This document shows, piece after piece, positions 62,710 to 64,000 of a DNA stretch of 64,000 nt (positions are counted from its first letter, which is position 1; every line of letters starts with the position of its first letter). Made by a program: the position numbers and the translations under genes. This stretch comes from Rapana venosa. Its lineage: Eukaryota > Mollusca > Gastropoda > Neogastropoda > Muricidae. Location: contig CM054167.1 of assembly GCA_028751875.1 (NCBI GenBank), forward strand, positions 20,168,412-20,232,411, in the 5' to 3' direction. The notes under the pieces were generated by a model, which was not told where the DNA came from, ran no database searches, and saw nothing but the letters and a program-made list of their open reading frames with translations.

Positions 62710-63165
62710 TTATGCCTCTTGGTTCCTTGGGGAACATAGGGCTGCAACAACACCCCTCCAACGAACTCGGTTTTGGGAGATCCTCTTCGGCTCGGCCCAT
62801 GTCATTCCGGCTGCCTTCGTTTCTTCGTCAACACTTCTGCGCCAGGTCTGCTTTGGTCGACCAACTTTCCGCTTCCCTTGTGGGTTCCAGTCAACGGCCT
62901 GCCTGGTGACACTTGACGCAGGCTTGCGGAGTGTATGGCCGATCCATCCCCACTTCCTTTGTTTAATAATGGACTCGATTGGGGTTTGTCTGGTCCTGTC
63001 CCACAGTTGTTTGTTGGATATGACTTCCGGCCACCTGATGTTGAGGATGTTCCTGAGGCATTTGTTGGTAAAAGACTGGAGTTTGTGGGTGTTGGTTTTT
63101 GTTACCCGCCAGGTTCCTGAGCCATAAAGTAGGACCGATTTGACATTGGTGTTGTAGATGCTGTT
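62710..63165 (-). pseudogene. LINE ORF2 C-terminal fragment, open frame
   Basis: On the minus strand a continuous frame reads V-L-L-Y-G-S-G-T-W-R-V, N-K-C-L-R-N-I-L-N-I-R-W, W-G-W-I-G-H-T-L-R-K, G-K-R-K-V-G-R-P-K-Q-T-W and V-R-W-R-G-V-V-A-A-L-C, ending at a stop (62710-62712). These are the post-RT motifs of non-LTR retrotransposons. The frame is open over about 150 codons but lacks the RT core, so it is a 5'-truncated copy. Confidence 0.88.
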
Positions 63166-63189
63166 AACACACAGTAAGTGACACTTACA

Positions 63190-63576
63190 CTCAATAACAA
63201 AATAACTGCAGAGAAAATCCAGATGATGACAAATAGTGCCAGTGGCATCAGCACTGACATTATCTTAGAATACAAGAAAATTGAGACTGTCCATAGCTTT
63301 TAAGTGTCTGGGAGCTACAGTATCGGATGAAGGATCAAAACTTGAAATTCTCTCCAGGATAGCCCAGACCACAGCTGCAGTAACCAAACTGAAAGTCATC
63401 TGGAACGACAAGAACATCTCCATCAGCTTCAAGATCAGACTGATGCATTCCCTGGTCATGTCCATAATTTTGCACGCATGTGAAACATGGACCATAACAG
63501 CAGACAGTGAAAGAAGGATACAGGCAGTGGAGATGAGATGCTTTTGCAAACTTCTTAGTATCTCGTACAGAGATCA
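63190..63576 (+). pseudogene. LINE ORF2 fragment, left part (split by SINE-E)
   Basis: It reads F-K-C-L-G-A-T-V-S-D-E-G-S-K-L-E-I-L-S-R-I-A-Q-T then W-N-D-K-N-I-S-I, H-A-C-E-T-W-T-I-T-A and M-R-C-F-C-K-L-L-S-I-S-Y-R-D. This matches the C-L-G ... D-G ... A-C-E-T-W post-RT region of many LINEs. The frame is cut by SINE-E and resumes after it. Confidence 0.88.
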
Positions 63577-63907
63577 GAATATGTTCTTTCGAGCCAGAAG
63601 GTCCATAGAGCCGGAGCTTATCCCGGTTTCTGTAGTGTTAAGCGAACTGATGTATTTCGACCACCCGTGACAGGACGCTAGTCTTGTACGACAGAATTGA
63701 ACTTCCCCAGCTAAGTGTCGGTACTCACTTGTAATCGGTATGAGGAAAATAGACTAAATCTCACTTTCCCAAGGCGCACAACCAACGAAGTCCCGGGGAA
63801 ACGAACCCTCGCCGACACTGTGATCCCGAGTTGACCGTCCTAATTCATGCCACTGGTGCCATCCAACATGAAATAAAGAACAGAGTGAAGACAATGACTT
63901 CAACCTG
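63577..63907. mobile_element. SINE-E insertion inside the LINE, 17-bp target duplication
   Basis: ATCTCGTACAGAGATCA at 63560-63576 and ATCTCGTACAGATATCA at 63908-63924 flank the insert, with one mismatch. The insert matches the SINE-E at 8499-8733 in the opposite orientation (TTCTTTCGAGCCAGAAGG, AGCCGGAGCTTATCCCGGTT). Confidence 0.88.
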
Positions 63908-63924
63908 ATCTCGTACAGATATCA

Positions 63925-64000
63925 AGGAAATAAGGACAAGGAAATAAAAACCAGAATTGAAAACACCATCAGGACATATGAAGAACTCCTGACTTCAGTG
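63925..64000 (+). pseudogene. LINE ORF2 fragment, right part, runs off window
   Basis: After SINE-E the LINE resumes with I-K-T-R-I-E-N-T-I-R-T-Y-E-E-L-L-T-S-V, matching the R-I-x-x-x-I-G-x-x-E-x-L-L-T-x-V motif that follows N-I-S-Y-x-D in this LINE type. Confidence 0.78.

Noticed and set aside
62249..63127. 292-codon plus-strand frame
   Set aside because: It is antisense to a LINE fragment for most of its length and starts in a GT tract. The minus-strand reading has the recognisable motifs.

Overview
This is animal nuclear DNA: short, well-spliced exons scattered through long introns full of microsatellites, minisatellites, homopolymer runs, tRNA-derived SINEs and LINE 3' fragments. The repeat families resemble those I associate with marine gastropod molluscs. 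That assignment is inference, and no species is claimed. Repeat names such as SINE-A are working labels used only here.

Gene 1 (930-28524, + strand) has 15 recognisable coding exons and a product of about 1,557 residues. It has an R/G/S-rich N-terminal region, four double-stranded-RNA-binding-like modules, an R3H-like module and a long proline/glutamine/tyrosine-rich tail. The last dsRBD-like module and the R3H-like module resemble the vertebrate NF-kappa-B-repressing factor (NKRF). I see neither the NKRF G-patch nor an XTBD. The exon phases agree throughout except at the exon 2/3 junction, where the choice of acceptor is open. The introns hold four sizeable minisatellites, two copies of a tRNA/5S-rRNA-like SINE, a SINE nested in another SINE, and a TTAA-flanked piggyBac-like MITE.

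From 28525 to about 45480 I find no convincing gene. The stretch holds SINEs, LINE remnants, a 667-bp inverted-repeat element, simple repeats, and a satellite array of about 1.7 kb that ends about 115 bp before the next start codon.

Gene 2 (45595 to 60371 and beyond the window, + strand) is the 5' part of a kynurenine/glutamine transaminase of the KYAT1/KYAT3 family. Exon 1 encodes a mitochondrial-type presequence. Exons 2-5 encode the start of the fold-type I PLP enzyme. The lysine that binds PLP, and the C-terminal part, lie past the right edge. Exon 4 sits in the loop of a large inverted repeat made by two opposite copies of an unnamed element of about 380 bp. The last intron holds a GT-rich array of about 1.7 kb and two LINE 3' fragments, one split by a SINE with a clear target-site duplication.

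The two genes have no evident functional link. The window is most informative for how repeats sit against splice sites: SINE tails, MITE ends and TG repeats lie within a few tens of bases of several exons. I found no operon, CRISPR array, true rRNA gene or true tRNA gene.
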